Of a stretch of 64,000 nt of DNA, positions 44,595 through 53,139 are shown one piece after another; the stretch's first letter is position 1, and every line of letters begins with the position of its first letter. The translations under genes and the position numbers were made by a program. This stretch comes from CAYLSV01 sp964386435 (GTDB taxonomy: Bacteria > Planctomycetota > Phycisphaerae > Tepidisphaerales > Tepidisphaeraceae). Below the pieces are notes generated by a model, which saw nothing but the letters and a program-made list of their open reading frames with translations, did no database searches and was not told the DNA's origin. The DNA lies in assembly GCA_964386435.1 (NCBI GenBank), contig CAYLSV010000004.1:1-64000 (forward strand), written 5' to 3'.

Positions 44595-44846
44595 TCAGTC
44601 GCCGCCGATCTTGATGACCTGCCCGCCGACACCGATGTACGTGCAGGTGGCTCCGGTGAAACCAGTCACGTGTTCGTAGCTCAGGACACCCCAGTTCGAC
44701 CTCTCACGCGCGACCGGCACCCAGCCGTCCTGTGCCATCTCCCGGGTGAATGCCGACTGCTTCGGGTTCGTGATCCACAACAAGGCGATCAGGGCAATGA
44801 TCACCAGCCCGCCAAATGCGCCGCCCGCGGTTTCTTCTGCTGCCAT
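44595..44846 (-). CDS. Small single-span membrane protein
   Basis: 83 aa from ATG 44846 (MAAEETAGGAFGGLVIIALI); upstream in-frame codons look non-coding. One transmembrane helix (GGLVIIALIALLWI) then a soluble domain (VPVARERSNWGVLSYEHVTG, TCTYIGVGGQVIKIGGD). No family recognised. Same strand as the gene at 44298. Confidence 0.55.
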   Translation of the reverse strand: MAAEETAGGAFGGLVIIALIALLWITNPKQSAFTREMAQDGWVPVARERSNWGVLSYEHVTGFTGATCTYIGVGGQVIKIGGD

Positions 44847-45056
44847 ACAATGCCTCTGCTTCCTGCTCGTGGAATGCGGCGGCGTTGGCCCCACAGTGCG
44901 GGGCGTCGCCGGACAGGCAGGACCGGAAGCCACGCTGGCGACCAATGGAACTGCCCGCGAAGGCATGAAACACGAAGTAGGCTCCGAACGGCCCCCATTT
45001 GGGGACTAGTTGCCGCACCGGCGGGGCGAGGAGCAGAAGGGAAGGTCGCAAGCGAC

Positions 45057-46157
45057 TCACGGGCGGCCGAACTGGCGGCGGGTCGTCAGCCAATCGGCAC
45101 CGGGTTCCCGCCACGATTGATGCGTCGGGTCGGCCGCCGGCGGGGCCGACAAAGCCTGCAGTGCCCGCAAGTTCTCCGCCACGCCGATCTTCCTGGCGAT
45201 GGACCGAACCGTCTCCTTCGTTCGGTGCCGCATGCGATCGATGTGTCGCCGTACGTTCGGCTCACCAGGGCGGCTGACCTCGTGGCTCCCGGCGACTCCC
45301 AGGACGAAGCCGATTTCCGCCTCCGTGAAGTCGCCGCACATGATTAGCGGCAGTGTTTTCCTCTCCTCGAGGTTCAGGCTGACCCCCCGAAACGGGTTGG
45401 CGTCCATCGTGACGTGGTTCAGCAAGTCGTCGTTGGCCCGCATCACCTGATCGACCACAAAAACATCCCGTTGCGAGAACGGCGGCTGGCCGACGCGGCG
45501 GTGAAGCCCCAGCCCGCTTGCGGCGTCGTCGCTGATACGGCACATCGAGAATAAGAAGTCGTCCAAGCCTAACCGCGCCCGATCACGCATGAGGCCGAGA
45601 CGTGTCAACGCCTGAAGCTTGTCCCACCACGATAATTGCTTCAGCAGAAACGACTTCTCCGCCGTCACGTACTTGATCCGTTCGCCCCGCTGATCCTTCG
45701 GAATTGGCGGCACGTCGACGGGCCGCTTCTCGGGGAGCTGCTGGTCAGCCCGCAGCAGATCGGTGACGAACCGGATTGAGAGCTTGTCTGCGTTCATCCG
45801 GTGCCCCACCCGCGAGCACGTCACGCCGCGAAGCTCATTCCGCTCGTACCAGTCGTCGAGCTCCTTGAACAGTTCCCACGTCCCTGCCTCCAATGGCCCG
45901 TCGGCACCAGTCGTCGCCGACTCATCGGCGTCCGTGAAGCAGTCGAGCAGCAACCCCTGGCTTCGGGCGAAATCGTGCAAACCCACGCCCCAAAACACGT
46001 AGTCGGCCCTCACCCGGTGACGCAATTCACGCACCAGCCGCTTGCGGCGATCGCGGAATGCTGGGCTTGAACGGTCTACCACCTTTCGCACACCGCGCAG
46101 CCACGCGAGGTCGCCCTCCTGGAGCTGAACACCTGACGAGTCGGCAGCTGGCGGCAT
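45057..46157 (-). CDS. LuxR-like C-terminal HTH protein, uncharacterised
   Basis: 366 aa from ATG 46157 (MPPAADSSGVQLQEGDLAWL); codons further upstream run into the ribBA shadow. The N-terminal 230 residues have no recognised domain (FWGVGLHDFARSQGLLLDCF; WELFKELDDWYERNELRG). The C-terminal part (about 265-340) looks like a GerE/LuxR-type HTH: ERKTLPLIMCGDFTEAEIGF, then NVRRHIDRMRHRTKETVRSI. Probably a DNA-binding regulator of unknown targets. Located just downstream of ribBA on the same strand, 41 bp away. Confidence 0.65.
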   Translation of the reverse strand: MPPAADSSGVQLQEGDLAWLRGVRKVVDRSSPAFRDRRKRLVRELRHRVRADYVFWGVGLHDFARSQGLLLDCFTDADESATTGADGPLEAGTWELFKELDDWYERNELRGVTCSRVGHRMNADKLSIRFVTDLLRADQQLPEKRPVDVPPIPKDQRGERIKYVTAEKSFLLKQLSWWDKLQALTRLGLMRDRARLGLDDFLFSMCRISDDAASGLGLHRRVGQPPFSQRDVFVVDQVMRANDDLLNHVTMDANPFRGVSLNLEERKTLPLIMCGDFTEAEIGFVLGVAGSHEVSRPGEPNVRRHIDRMRHRTKETVRSIARKIGVAENLRALQALSAPPAADPTHQSWREPGADWLTTRRQFGRP

Positions 46158-46198
46158 CCGGTGCAATCTAGCAGCAGCATTCACCTGCCGCAAACATA

Positions 46199-47434
46199 TC
46201 AGATTGTCAGTTGATGGCCCATGCGGTCGCGCTTCGTCTCCAGGTAGCGGCGGTTGAACGTGCCGGGCTCCGTGGCGACCGGGATCTGCTCGGTGATTTC
46301 GAGGCCGAAGCCGTCGATGCCATGGATTTTTTTGGGGTTGTTGGTCAGGATGCGCAGCTTGCGCAGGCCCAAATCGCGGAGGATTTGGCTGCCGATGCCG
46401 TAGTCGCGTTTGTCGGCCGGGAGGCCGAGGCGTTCGTTGGCCTCGATTGTGTCGAGGCCTTGCTCCTGAAGTTCGTAGGCCTTGAGTTTGTTCAGCAAAC
46501 CGATGCCGCGGCCCTCTTGGCGGAGGTAGAGGACGACGCCGTGGCCTTCGTCCTCGATCCGGGTCATGGCGGCGTCGAGTTGGGGGCCGCAGTCGCAGCG
46601 TTGGCTGCCGAAGATGTCGCCGGTGAGGCACTCGCTGTGCACCCGCACCAGCGTTGGCTCCTCGACGTCCGCCGCCGTGCCGTCGGGGCCGTACTCGCCC
46701 AAACCGCCCTTGCAGATCGCGAGGTGCGGCTGCGAATCGACCTCCGTCTCGTAGGCGAACAGCCGGAACTCGCCCCACCGCGTCGGCAGATCGACCGCGC
46801 TCACCCGCCGCACCAGCGAGTCGCGCTTGAGCCGGTACTCGATAAGCTGGGCGACGCTGCACATGAGCATCTGGTGCTTCTGGCAGAACGCCTCCAGCTC
46901 CGGCCGGCGGGCCATGGAGCCGTCGTCGTTCATGATCTCGCAAATCACGCCCGCCGGCCTCAGCCCGGCGAGGCGGGCGAGGTCGACGCTGCCCTCGGTC
47001 TGCCCGGCGCGGACGAGGGTGCCGCCCTTGTTGCTCCGCAGCGGGAAGATGTGGCCCGGCCGGCGGAGGTCGCGGGGGTCGGCGTCGGGGTTGATCGCCA
47101 CCTGGATCGTGCGGCTGCGGTCGTGGGCGCTCACGCCGGTGGTCACGCCGAACTTCGGGTCGGCGTCGACGCTGACGGTGAACGCGGTGCCCAGCTCGGC
47201 CGTGTTGGCCTCGGCCTGGGGCAGCAGTTGCAGCCGGTCGCATGCCTCACCGGTGAGGGCCAGACAGACCAAACCGCGGGCCTCGCGGACCATGAAGTTG
47301 ATGGCCTCGGGCGTGGCGAACTCCGCGGCACAGACCAGATCGCCCTCGTTCTCGCGGTCTTCGTCGTCGACCAGCACGACCATCCGCCCCGCCCGCAGCT
47401 CGTTCAGCACGTCGTCGATCGGGGCCAGCGGCAT
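46199..47434 (-). CDS. ribBA: Bifunctional DHBP synthase / GTP cyclohydrolase II
   Basis: 411 aa. The N-terminal RibB domain (1-205): VVLVDDEDRENEGDLVCAAE with acidic Mg ligands, and SAHDRSRTIQVAINPDADPR, makes 3,4-dihydroxy-2-butanone 4-phosphate from ribulose 5-phosphate. The C-terminal RibA domain (about 215-411): zinc Cys cluster HSECLTGDIFGSQRCDCGPQ and LRQEGRGIGLLNKLKAYEL opens GTP. Together they supply both riboflavin precursors. Ends MGHQLTI. No flavin riboswitch was recognised in the short gap upstream. Confidence 0.95.
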   Translation of the reverse strand: MPLAPIDDVLNELRAGRMVVLVDDEDRENEGDLVCAAEFATPEAINFMVREARGLVCLALTGEACDRLQLLPQAEANTAELGTAFTVSVDADPKFGVTTGVSAHDRSRTIQVAINPDADPRDLRRPGHIFPLRSNKGGTLVRAGQTEGSVDLARLAGLRPAGVICEIMNDDGSMARRPELEAFCQKHQMLMCSVAQLIEYRLKRDSLVRRVSAVDLPTRWGEFRLFAYETEVDSQPHLAICKGGLGEYGPDGTAADVEEPTLVRVHSECLTGDIFGSQRCDCGPQLDAAMTRIEDEGHGVVLYLRQEGRGIGLLNKLKAYELQEQGLDTIEANERLGLPADKRDYGIGSQILRDLGLRKLRILTNNPKKIHGIDGFGLEITEQIPVATEPGTFNRRYLETKRDRMGHQLTI

Positions 47435-47481
47435 GGGGAATGATATGCCGACCGGCGGCCCGGCCTTTGCAGGTGCTTGGC

Positions 47482-47934
47482 GTGACCCAACCCCCGCCCG
47501 CCGAGCCTGATCCGTCGCACGTCCACACCGAGGAGGACGTGCCCAACCGCGTCAAGGAGCTGCCGACGAACAAGGGGCTGATCAACGTCCTGGCCGGCGT
47601 CGCCGTGCTGTTGGGGGCGCTGGCGCTGGTCGTCGGCCTCGGGTTCGAGCTGGAGATCATCGGCTTGTTGCTCGCGTTGGTGACGTTGCTGGCCGGCATC
47701 ACGCTGATTTTCATGGCCCTCGGCGACGAGCGGGCCGGGGCGGCGCTGCCGATCTGCGCGGCCGTTGTGGGCCTTGTCTGCACGCTGGTGATTTTGTTCG
47801 CGATGAGCGTCGACGAGGATCAGGAGGGCGACCCCGATTTGCTGGATGCGACCACCGCGCCGCTGATCACGCCGGACGTCGAACCGGGTGAGGCGTTCGA
47901 TGGCGACGCGGATCTGGGCGACGTGGACGACTAG
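47482..47934 (+). CDS. Small membrane protein with acidic tail
   Basis: About 150 aa from GTG 47482 (VTQPPPAEPDPSHVHTEEDV); an ATG at 47440 is also in frame. Three or so hydrophobic segments (LINVLAGVAVLLGALALVVG, FELEIIGLLLALVTLLAGIT, ALPICAAVVGLVCTLVILFA) and a very acidic C-terminus. No family recognised. Divergent from ribBA, whose start is about 50 bp away. Confidence 0.65.
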   Translation: MTQPPPAEPDPSHVHTEEDVPNRVKELPTNKGLINVLAGVAVLLGALALVVGLGFELEIIGLLLALVTLLAGITLIFMALGDERAGAALPICAAVVGLVCTLVILFAMSVDEDQEGDPDLLDATTAPLITPDVEPGEAFDGDADLGDVDD

Positions 47935-47953
47935 AAAGAAGCCGCGCTTTCCA

Positions 47954-48232
47954 TCACCCGCCGCCGAGCTTTTGGAAGCTTGTGACGTCGTAGCCCGTCT
48001 CGCGGACCACCCCCACCAGCCGCGGCACCTCGGCCTGGGTCGGGTCGTACACGACCGACACGATGCCGCTGTTAAAGTCGATCTCCGGCTCCCGCACCCC
48101 CGGCACCGCCGACAACGCGGCGGCGAGCTTCTCCTCACACCGGTGGCAGTGCAGTCCGCTGACCCGCAGCTGCAGCATCGCGTCGTCGTCGTGAGCGTCC
48201 GGGGCCGGCACGTTGGAAGGGGAAGCCGTCAT
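47954..48232 (-). CDS. Heavy-metal-associated (HMA) domain protein
   Basis: 92 aa from ATG 48232, which has a strong AAGGAG. HMA fold: MLQLRVSGLHCHRCEEKLAA with the metal-binding CxxC (CHRC), then VPGVREPEIDFNSGIVSVVY and LVGVVRETGYDVTSF. A short flexible N-terminus (MTASPSNVPAPDAHDD) precedes it. Likely a soluble copper-type chaperone; no P-type ATPase or regulator is adjacent. Confidence 0.88.
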   Translation of the reverse strand: MTASPSNVPAPDAHDDDAMLQLRVSGLHCHRCEEKLAAALSAVPGVREPEIDFNSGIVSVVYDPTQAEVPRLVGVVRETGYDVTSFQKLGGG

Positions 48233-48439
48233 CGTGGACTCCTTGGCCGGTGCAGGGTGCGGGAAAAGCGCTCCGTCGGGCGCGGCAGGTTCGCAAGCCG
48301 CGCCACACTCAAACTTAACCCCAACGCCACAGTTCGACAACCCTCGCCACCCCCGACAGAGTGACGCAATTACCACGACACGCAGCGTCGGGGCGACACA
48401 CCGCAACCGGGTAACGCAGCCCGATCGCCCTCCGAGATG

Positions 48440-48624
48440 ACGCGCCGAGGGCCTATTTTCGGGCCGCGGAGGCTGCACCGTGTAAAAAGTCGTTGCGGGC
48501 GGCGTTCTGGCACGACTGCTGCACCCCCTAGCTCGACTGCCCGCGTTTCGGTCCTTTCCCCTGACCCCCACCCCGGACCGAAACGACCCCTGACCGCCGC
48601 CCTCACCCCGGGGCGGCGGTTTTT
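48440..48624 (+). ncRNA. Candidate small RNA ending at a strong terminator
   Basis: No gene occupies 48233-48755. On the plus strand there is a perfect 11-bp stem (CGTTTCGGTCC 48544-48554 with GGACCGAAACG 48575-48585), then a 9-bp GC terminator with TTTTT (48594-48624). The nearest upstream plus-strand gene ends at 47934, with the antisense HMA gene between, so a separate transcript is likely. The 5' end is a guess and the RNA class is unknown. Confidence 0.4.
48594..48624 (+). terminator. Rho-independent terminator
   Basis: Stem CCGCCGCCC / GGGCGGCGG, 8-nt loop, followed directly by TTTTT. Orientation is plus strand; it lies 130 bp before the LOG-family gene start. Confidence 0.8.
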
Positions 48625-48755
48625 GGTTGCGCGCAAGGTGGGTTGCGTGATCTATTCTGAGGTAACCGTGGAGCTTGCTACGCAGCTATCCCGGAATAGC
48701 TCGCGGGAGTGATTTGCGGGTTTCGCCGTCGTGCCGATTCTGGCATCTTACCGCT

Positions 48756-49598
48756 GTGGCCAGCCGTGACCCTTTTGCCGTTTCCACCGTCTCGACCGAT
48801 CCCGCCGACCCGCGTGCCGCGGGGGTGAGCGCGCCGCCGCGGGGTGACGCGTGGCGGGTCTTCAAGATCATGGCCGAGTTCGTGGAAGGGTTTGAGACGC
48901 TGGCCGATTTGGGGCCGGCGGTGAGCATCTTCGGCAGCGCGCGGACCAAGCCCGACCACCGCGAGTACGAGGCGGCGGTGGCATGTGCGGCCCACTGCGT
49001 GAAGCTGCAGCAGGCCGTTATCACCGGCGGCGGCCCCGGCATCATGGAGGCCGGCAACCGAGGCGCGTTCGACGCCGGCGGCATTAGCGTCGGCCTGAAC
49101 ATCAAGCTGCCGCACGAGCAGACGGGCAACCCGTACCAGACCATTGGCATCGACTTCGACTACTTTTACGCCCGCAAGGTCTGCTTCGTGAAGTACAGCC
49201 GCGGCTTCGTCTGCTTCCCCGGCGGATTCGGGACGCTCGACGAATTCTTCGAGACGCTGACGCTGATCCAGACGCTGAAGGTCGAGCCGTTCCCGGTGGT
49301 GCTGTGGGGCACGCACTATTGGGGCGGCCTGGTGGAGTGGATGAAGAAGACGCTGCCGCCGGGTTATTGCGACGGCGAGGACATTGACATCTTCCGCCTG
49401 ACCGACGACCCGATCGAGGCCGCCGAGTGGGCCAGCGGCCCGCGGTGGTGGCAGCCGGAAGACGAAAGCCTGCGCGACGCCGCCCTCGGCACGGTGGCCA
49501 ACCCCCTCGCCGCCACCGCCGAAGGCACCCGCCGCGGCAACCCGATCCACCCCTCCCAAGGCGGCCCCACCCCACCCGAGGCCAAGCCGCAGCAGTGA
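48756..49598 (+). CDS. LOG-family protein (TIGR00730-type phosphoribohydrolase)
   Basis: About 280 aa from GTG 48756; the open frame continues upstream without a better start. Rossmann-like fold with VSIFGSARTKPDHREYEAAV, GGGPGIMEAGNRGAFDAGG, and the family signature FVCFPGGFGTLDEFFE (PGGxGTxxE). LOG proteins release free bases from nucleoside 5'-monophosphates, as in cytokinin activation; bacterial members have nucleotide-salvage or uncertain roles. Pro-rich C-terminal tail. Confidence 0.9.
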   Translation: MASRDPFAVSTVSTDPADPRAAGVSAPPRGDAWRVFKIMAEFVEGFETLADLGPAVSIFGSARTKPDHREYEAAVACAAHCVKLQQAVITGGGPGIMEAGNRGAFDAGGISVGLNIKLPHEQTGNPYQTIGIDFDYFYARKVCFVKYSRGFVCFPGGFGTLDEFFETLTLIQTLKVEPFPVVLWGTHYWGGLVEWMKKTLPPGYCDGEDIDIFRLTDDPIEAAEWASGPRWWQPEDESLRDAALGTVANPLAATAEGTRRGNPIHPSQGGPTPPEAKPQQ

Positions 49599-49605
49599 GC
49601 AAAAG

Positions 49606-50403
49606 TCAGAGGACGCCCGCCAGCCGCGCCGCCACCCAGGCGGCGTCGTCCTCATTCAGCGGCGGCGTCAACGGGCGGCGGTAATCGCTGGGCCGCATGC
49701 GGGAAACCTCGCGCACCCGCTCCACCAGCGGGCCAAGCATTAGCGGCACATCGGCGTCGGCGGGCCGCAGTGGGATGGGGAGGTTGGCCAACGGCTCGCG
49801 CAGCGGCATCGGGTAAAGCTGCCACGTCGGGCGCGGGTGGTGTCGGTGGATCGCGGCGACGTAAGTCGCCTCGGCCTCGGCGTGGGCGGCCAGCGCCGGC
49901 GGCAAGGTGCGGCGGCCTTGGCGCGTGAGGTCGATCTCGACGAAGTTCACGCCGCCCGCGTGGCACTCCTCCCGTTTGGACAGATACTGGTTACGGCCGT
50001 CGCCGGCACGTTTGTTGGTCGGGCTGACGAACTCGATGACCGTGATCACCTTGTCCCCGGGGACGGTGCGGATCTCAAGGTAAGGCTGCGTCTCTGGCTC
50101 GTCGCCGACCTCCACCGCCGGCCGTGTCAGCAACGCCGTTCCCGCCGGTGCCACCAGCGTCGCGGTGCCGCCGGCATCATCGGCCGGCTCTTCCAGCGTC
50201 ACGACGTCGGGCTTAATGAACCGGATGTCCCCCTGCGGGTCTTCAAGGATCAGCCGGCGCTCGACGCGGGTTCGCAACTCGGTATCGCCGAGTTGTTGAT
50301 CAATCTGAATGCCGGCCTCGCTGGCTAGGTAGTGGTGAACGTGGTCCCACTCCAGTTCGAGGAACGGGTCCATGCCGGGGAAGGGGTTCTTGAGCGCCGC
50401 CAT
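49606..50403 (-). CDS. DUF4058 family protein, copy 1
   Basis: 265 aa beginning MAALKNPFPGMDPFLELEWD, the DUF4058 hallmark (NPFPGMDPxLE). Also DKVITVIEFVSPTNKRAGDG and GVNFVEIDLTRQGRRTLP, which resemble a PD-(D/E)xK-like nuclease core (E...D/E in the central strands), though enzymatic activity is unproven. The family is abundant in planctomycetes and cyanobacteria with no assigned role. It is a tandem paralogue of the next gene, 31 bp apart. Confidence 0.9.
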   Translation of the reverse strand: MAALKNPFPGMDPFLELEWDHVHHYLASEAGIQIDQQLGDTELRTRVERRLILEDPQGDIRFIKPDVVTLEEPADDAGGTATLVAPAGTALLTRPAVEVGDEPETQPYLEIRTVPGDKVITVIEFVSPTNKRAGDGRNQYLSKREECHAGGVNFVEIDLTRQGRRTLPPALAAHAEAEATYVAAIHRHHPRPTWQLYPMPLREPLANLPIPLRPADADVPLMLGPLVERVREVSRMRPSDYRRPLTPPLNEDDAAWVAARLAGVL

Positions 50404-50434
50404 CGCGTCATCATCGTAGCGGAAGCGGCGGTGA

Positions 50435-51232
50435 TCAGACGACGCCGGCCAGTTGCCGGGCGACCCAGGCGGCGTCGTCGTCGCTCAGCGGCGGGTCGAG
50501 CGGCTGTTGATATTCCTGCGGGCTCATGAGGGCGGAATCGCGGACCTCGTTGACGATCGGGCCGAGCAGCAGTGGCACGTCGGCGTCCTCGGGACGCAGC
50601 GGGATGGCGAGGTTGGCCAGTGGCTGCCGCAGCGGCATGGGGTAGAGTTGCCAGATCCGGCGGGGGTGGTGGCGGTGGACGGCGGCGACGTAGGTGGCGT
50701 CGGCTTCTGGGCGGTTGGCGACCGGCGGCGGCAGCGTGCGGCGGCCCTTGCGGGTGAGGTCGATCTCCACGAAGTTCACGCCGCCCGCCTTGCACTCGTC
50801 CCGTTTGGCCAGGTACAAATCGCGGCCGCGGCCGGGCCGCTTGTTGGTCGGGCTGACGAACTCGATGACGGTGATGACCTTGTCGCCCTGCACGCTGCGG
50901 ATTTCCAGGTAGCTTTGAATCTCCGGGTCGTCCTCCACCACGAGGATCGGCGGCGTGAGCACCGCCACATCGGCGGGCGCGGCCAGCACGGCGGTGCCGC
51001 CCGTCTCGAACGGCGGTTGCTCCAACGCCACCACGTCCGGCTGGATCTCCCGGCCATCGCCGTCGCCTTCGTCCACGAGCAGGCGGCGCTCGCTGCGGGC
51101 CCGCAGCCCGGTGCCACGCAAGCGTTCGTTGAGCTGCTTGCGGGCCTCGCTGATGAGCGACACGTGGGTGTCATTCCAATCAAGCTCGAGGAACGGGTCC
51201 ATGCCGGGGAAGGGGTTGGTGATGGCCGCCAT
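50435..51232 (-). CDS. DUF4058 family protein, copy 2
   Basis: 265 aa, equal in length to copy 1 and clearly paralogous along its whole length (MAAITNPFPGMDPFLELDWN; DKVITVIEFVSPTNKRPGRG; GVNFVEIDLTRKGRRTLPPP). N-terminal and middle blocks differ more (DEGDGDGREIQPDVVALEQP). A tandem duplication followed by divergence is the simple explanation. Divergent from the glycosyltransferase gene that starts 49 bp away. Confidence 0.9.
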   Translation of the reverse strand: MAAITNPFPGMDPFLELDWNDTHVSLISEARKQLNERLRGTGLRARSERRLLVDEGDGDGREIQPDVVALEQPPFETGGTAVLAAPADVAVLTPPILVVEDDPEIQSYLEIRSVQGDKVITVIEFVSPTNKRPGRGRDLYLAKRDECKAGGVNFVEIDLTRKGRRTLPPPVANRPEADATYVAAVHRHHPRRIWQLYPMPLRQPLANLAIPLRPEDADVPLLLGPIVNEVRDSALMSPQEYQQPLDPPLSDDDAAWVARQLAGVV

Positions 51233-51280
51233 CGCGTCCCGATTCTAGCGGAACGGCTTGTGGGTGCCGATGATGGGGGC

Positions 51281-52186
51281 ATGGGTCCGCCGCGCGTGTC
51301 GTTCATCATCTCCGTGAGGAATGCGGCTGAGTATCTGGCGGCGCAGCTGGAGTCGTTGCGGCGGCAGACGTTTCAGGATTTCGAGGTTGTGCTGTTCGAT
51401 GACGGGTCGACCGACCACACGGTGGCGCTGGCGGAGGCGTGGGCGAAGAAGTTCGACGGGCCGACGTTTCGGATCGAGCAGCGGGCGGCGGGAAATTATG
51501 TCGACCGATTTAACGAGGCGATCGCCGTGGCGCGGGGGGAGCTTTTGGCGCGGGCCGATGGCGATGACATCACCCTGCCGACGCGGCTGGAGAGGCAGGT
51601 GGCGTTTCTGGATGCCAACCCCGAGGTGGTGGCGGTGGGGTCGACGATGCTGGAGGTCGATCCGTATGACGTGCCGCTAGGCGAGACGGATCACGCGACG
51701 GACCACGACGAGATCGAGCGGCGGCTGCTCTTGGGCAGCGGATGGTCGATGCCGCACCCGGTGGTGACGATGCGGCGGTCGGCGTGCGAGCAGGTCGGGC
51801 TGTACCGGCCGGAAATGAAGGCGGCGGAGGATTTGGATTTGTTTCTGCGGCTGGCGATGGTCGGCAAGCTGGCGAACTTGCCGGAGCCGCTGGTGCGGTA
51901 TCGGCGGCACCTCAAGAGCGTGAACAGCACCCACGTCGAGCAGCAAAAGCGGGCGATCCGGCAGTCGGTGGACGAGGCGCTGGTGGCCCGCGGCCGTCAG
52001 CCGGGGGCGGCGTTGGAGGAGCGGTCGGAGCAGGCGCCGGCCGACAAGCTGGAGAACTGGGTGTGGAACGCGCTGCGGCACCATCGCCCCGACGCGGCGA
52101 AGAAGCACGCCTGGCACCGCCTGAAGCTGCGGCCCACGGACAAGCTGTCGTGGAAGCTGCTGGCGTGTGCGGTGCGCGGGAAGTGA
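51281..52186 (+). CDS. GT2 family glycosyltransferase A of polysaccharide cluster
   Basis: 301 aa from ATG 51281. GT-A motifs: VSFIISVRNAAEYLAAQLES, VVLFDDGSTDHTVALAEAW, and the metal-binding LARADGDDITLPTRLERQVA. The acceptor region has MKAAEDLDLFLRLAMVGKLA with the catalytic ED. The C-terminal 70 residues form helical TPR-like repeats (NALRHHRPDAAKKHAWHRLK) shared with the next two genes. Cytoplasmic; likely adds a sugar during synthesis of an exported polysaccharide. Confidence 0.9.
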   Translation: MGPPRVSFIISVRNAAEYLAAQLESLRRQTFQDFEVVLFDDGSTDHTVALAEAWAKKFDGPTFRIEQRAAGNYVDRFNEAIAVARGELLARADGDDITLPTRLERQVAFLDANPEVVAVGSTMLEVDPYDVPLGETDHATDHDEIERRLLLGSGWSMPHPVVTMRRSACEQVGLYRPEMKAAEDLDLFLRLAMVGKLANLPEPLVRYRRHLKSVNSTHVEQQKRAIRQSVDEALVARGRQPGAALEERSEQAPADKLENWVWNALRHHRPDAAKKHAWHRLKLRPTDKLSWKLLACAVRGK

Positions 52187-52212
52187 TCGTTGCCGACGTT
52201 TGGGCCGATAGG

Positions 52213-53139
52213 ATGGGCAGCGTGCCGCGGGTGAGCGTCATCATGGCCGTCTACAACGCCGGGCCGTTCCTCACGGCGGCCGTGGAGTCGGTGCTGCGCC
52301 AATCGTTCCTGGACTTCGAGCTGATCGTCGCCGACGACGGCTCGACGGACGGCAGCGGCACAGTGCTGGAACAATTCGCCGCCGACGACCACCGCATCCG
52401 GCTCGTGCGGCAGCAGAACCTCGGCCACGCCCCGACGCTGAACAAGCTCGCCGGCATGGCGACCGGCGAGTTCTTGGCTCGCATGGACGCCGACGATGTA
52501 TGCCTGCCGGACCGGTTCGAGCGGCAGGTGGCGTTGCTCGACGATCAACCGGCCGTGGGCGTGCTCGGCGGGTTCTACGAGATCATCGATCACGCCGGCC
52601 GGCCGTTGCGGGTCATGGAGCAGCCGACGGCCGACGCCGATTTGCAGGAAATCTGCCTCACCGGGCGGGTGCCCATCTGTCATCCGTTGGTGATGATGCG
52701 GCGGAACCTCTTCGAGCAGGTCGGCGGCTACCGGCCCGACCTCGACCCGGCGGAGGACCTCGACCTCTGGCTGCGCATGGGCGAAATCAGCGAGCTGGCG
52801 TGCCTCGACCAAGTGCTGCTGCGGTACCGGATGCACGACAAAAGCCTCAGCGAGGCGGCCGGCGAAAAGCAAAGCACGAACATGAAAATCGCCGTCGAAG
52901 AAGCCTGGCGACGCCGCGGGGTTGAGGGGCGCTACGAGTTCCTCGGGGGCTCTTGGCGGCCCGGCACGGACGCGGCGAGCCGGATGAAGTACGCCCTGCA
53001 GTACGGCTGGTGGGCTTTGCAAAGCGGCCACCGCCGCACCGCGTGGAGCTACGGCTGGCAGGCCGCCCGCACCATCCCCTGCCGCCGCGACGGATGGAAG
53101 CTGATGGCGTGCGCGCTTTTGAACAAAGGGGCGGCGTGA
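52213..53139 (+). CDS. GT2 family glycosyltransferase B of polysaccharide cluster
   Basis: 308 aa; start ATG 52213 (MGSVPRVSVIMAVYNAGPFL), GTG 52222 is an alternative. Motifs: LIVADDGSTDGSGTVLEQFA, EFLARMDADDVCLPDRFERQ, and DLDPAEDLDLWLRMGEISEL. The C-terminal helical tail ends in IPCRRDGWKLMACALLNKG, similar to the tail of gene A. Its TGA overlaps the ATG of the next gene (TGATG), so the three GT2 genes form a coupled tandem series, likely arising by duplication. Confidence 0.9.
   Translation: MGSVPRVSVIMAVYNAGPFLTAAVESVLRQSFLDFELIVADDGSTDGSGTVLEQFAADDHRIRLVRQQNLGHAPTLNKLAGMATGEFLARMDADDVCLPDRFERQVALLDDQPAVGVLGGFYEIIDHAGRPLRVMEQPTADADLQEICLTGRVPICHPLVMMRRNLFEQVGGYRPDLDPAEDLDLWLRMGEISELACLDQVLLRYRMHDKSLSEAAGEKQSTNMKIAVEEAWRRRGVEGRYEFLGGSWRPGTDAASRMKYALQYGWWALQSGHRRTAWSYGWQAARTIPCRRDGWKLMACALLNKGAA

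Noticed and set aside
46158..47243. N-terminal extension of the LuxR-like protein to 728 aa
   Set aside because: The extra segment is antisense-like Arg/Pro-rich shadow of ribBA; the motif-bearing part starts at 46157.
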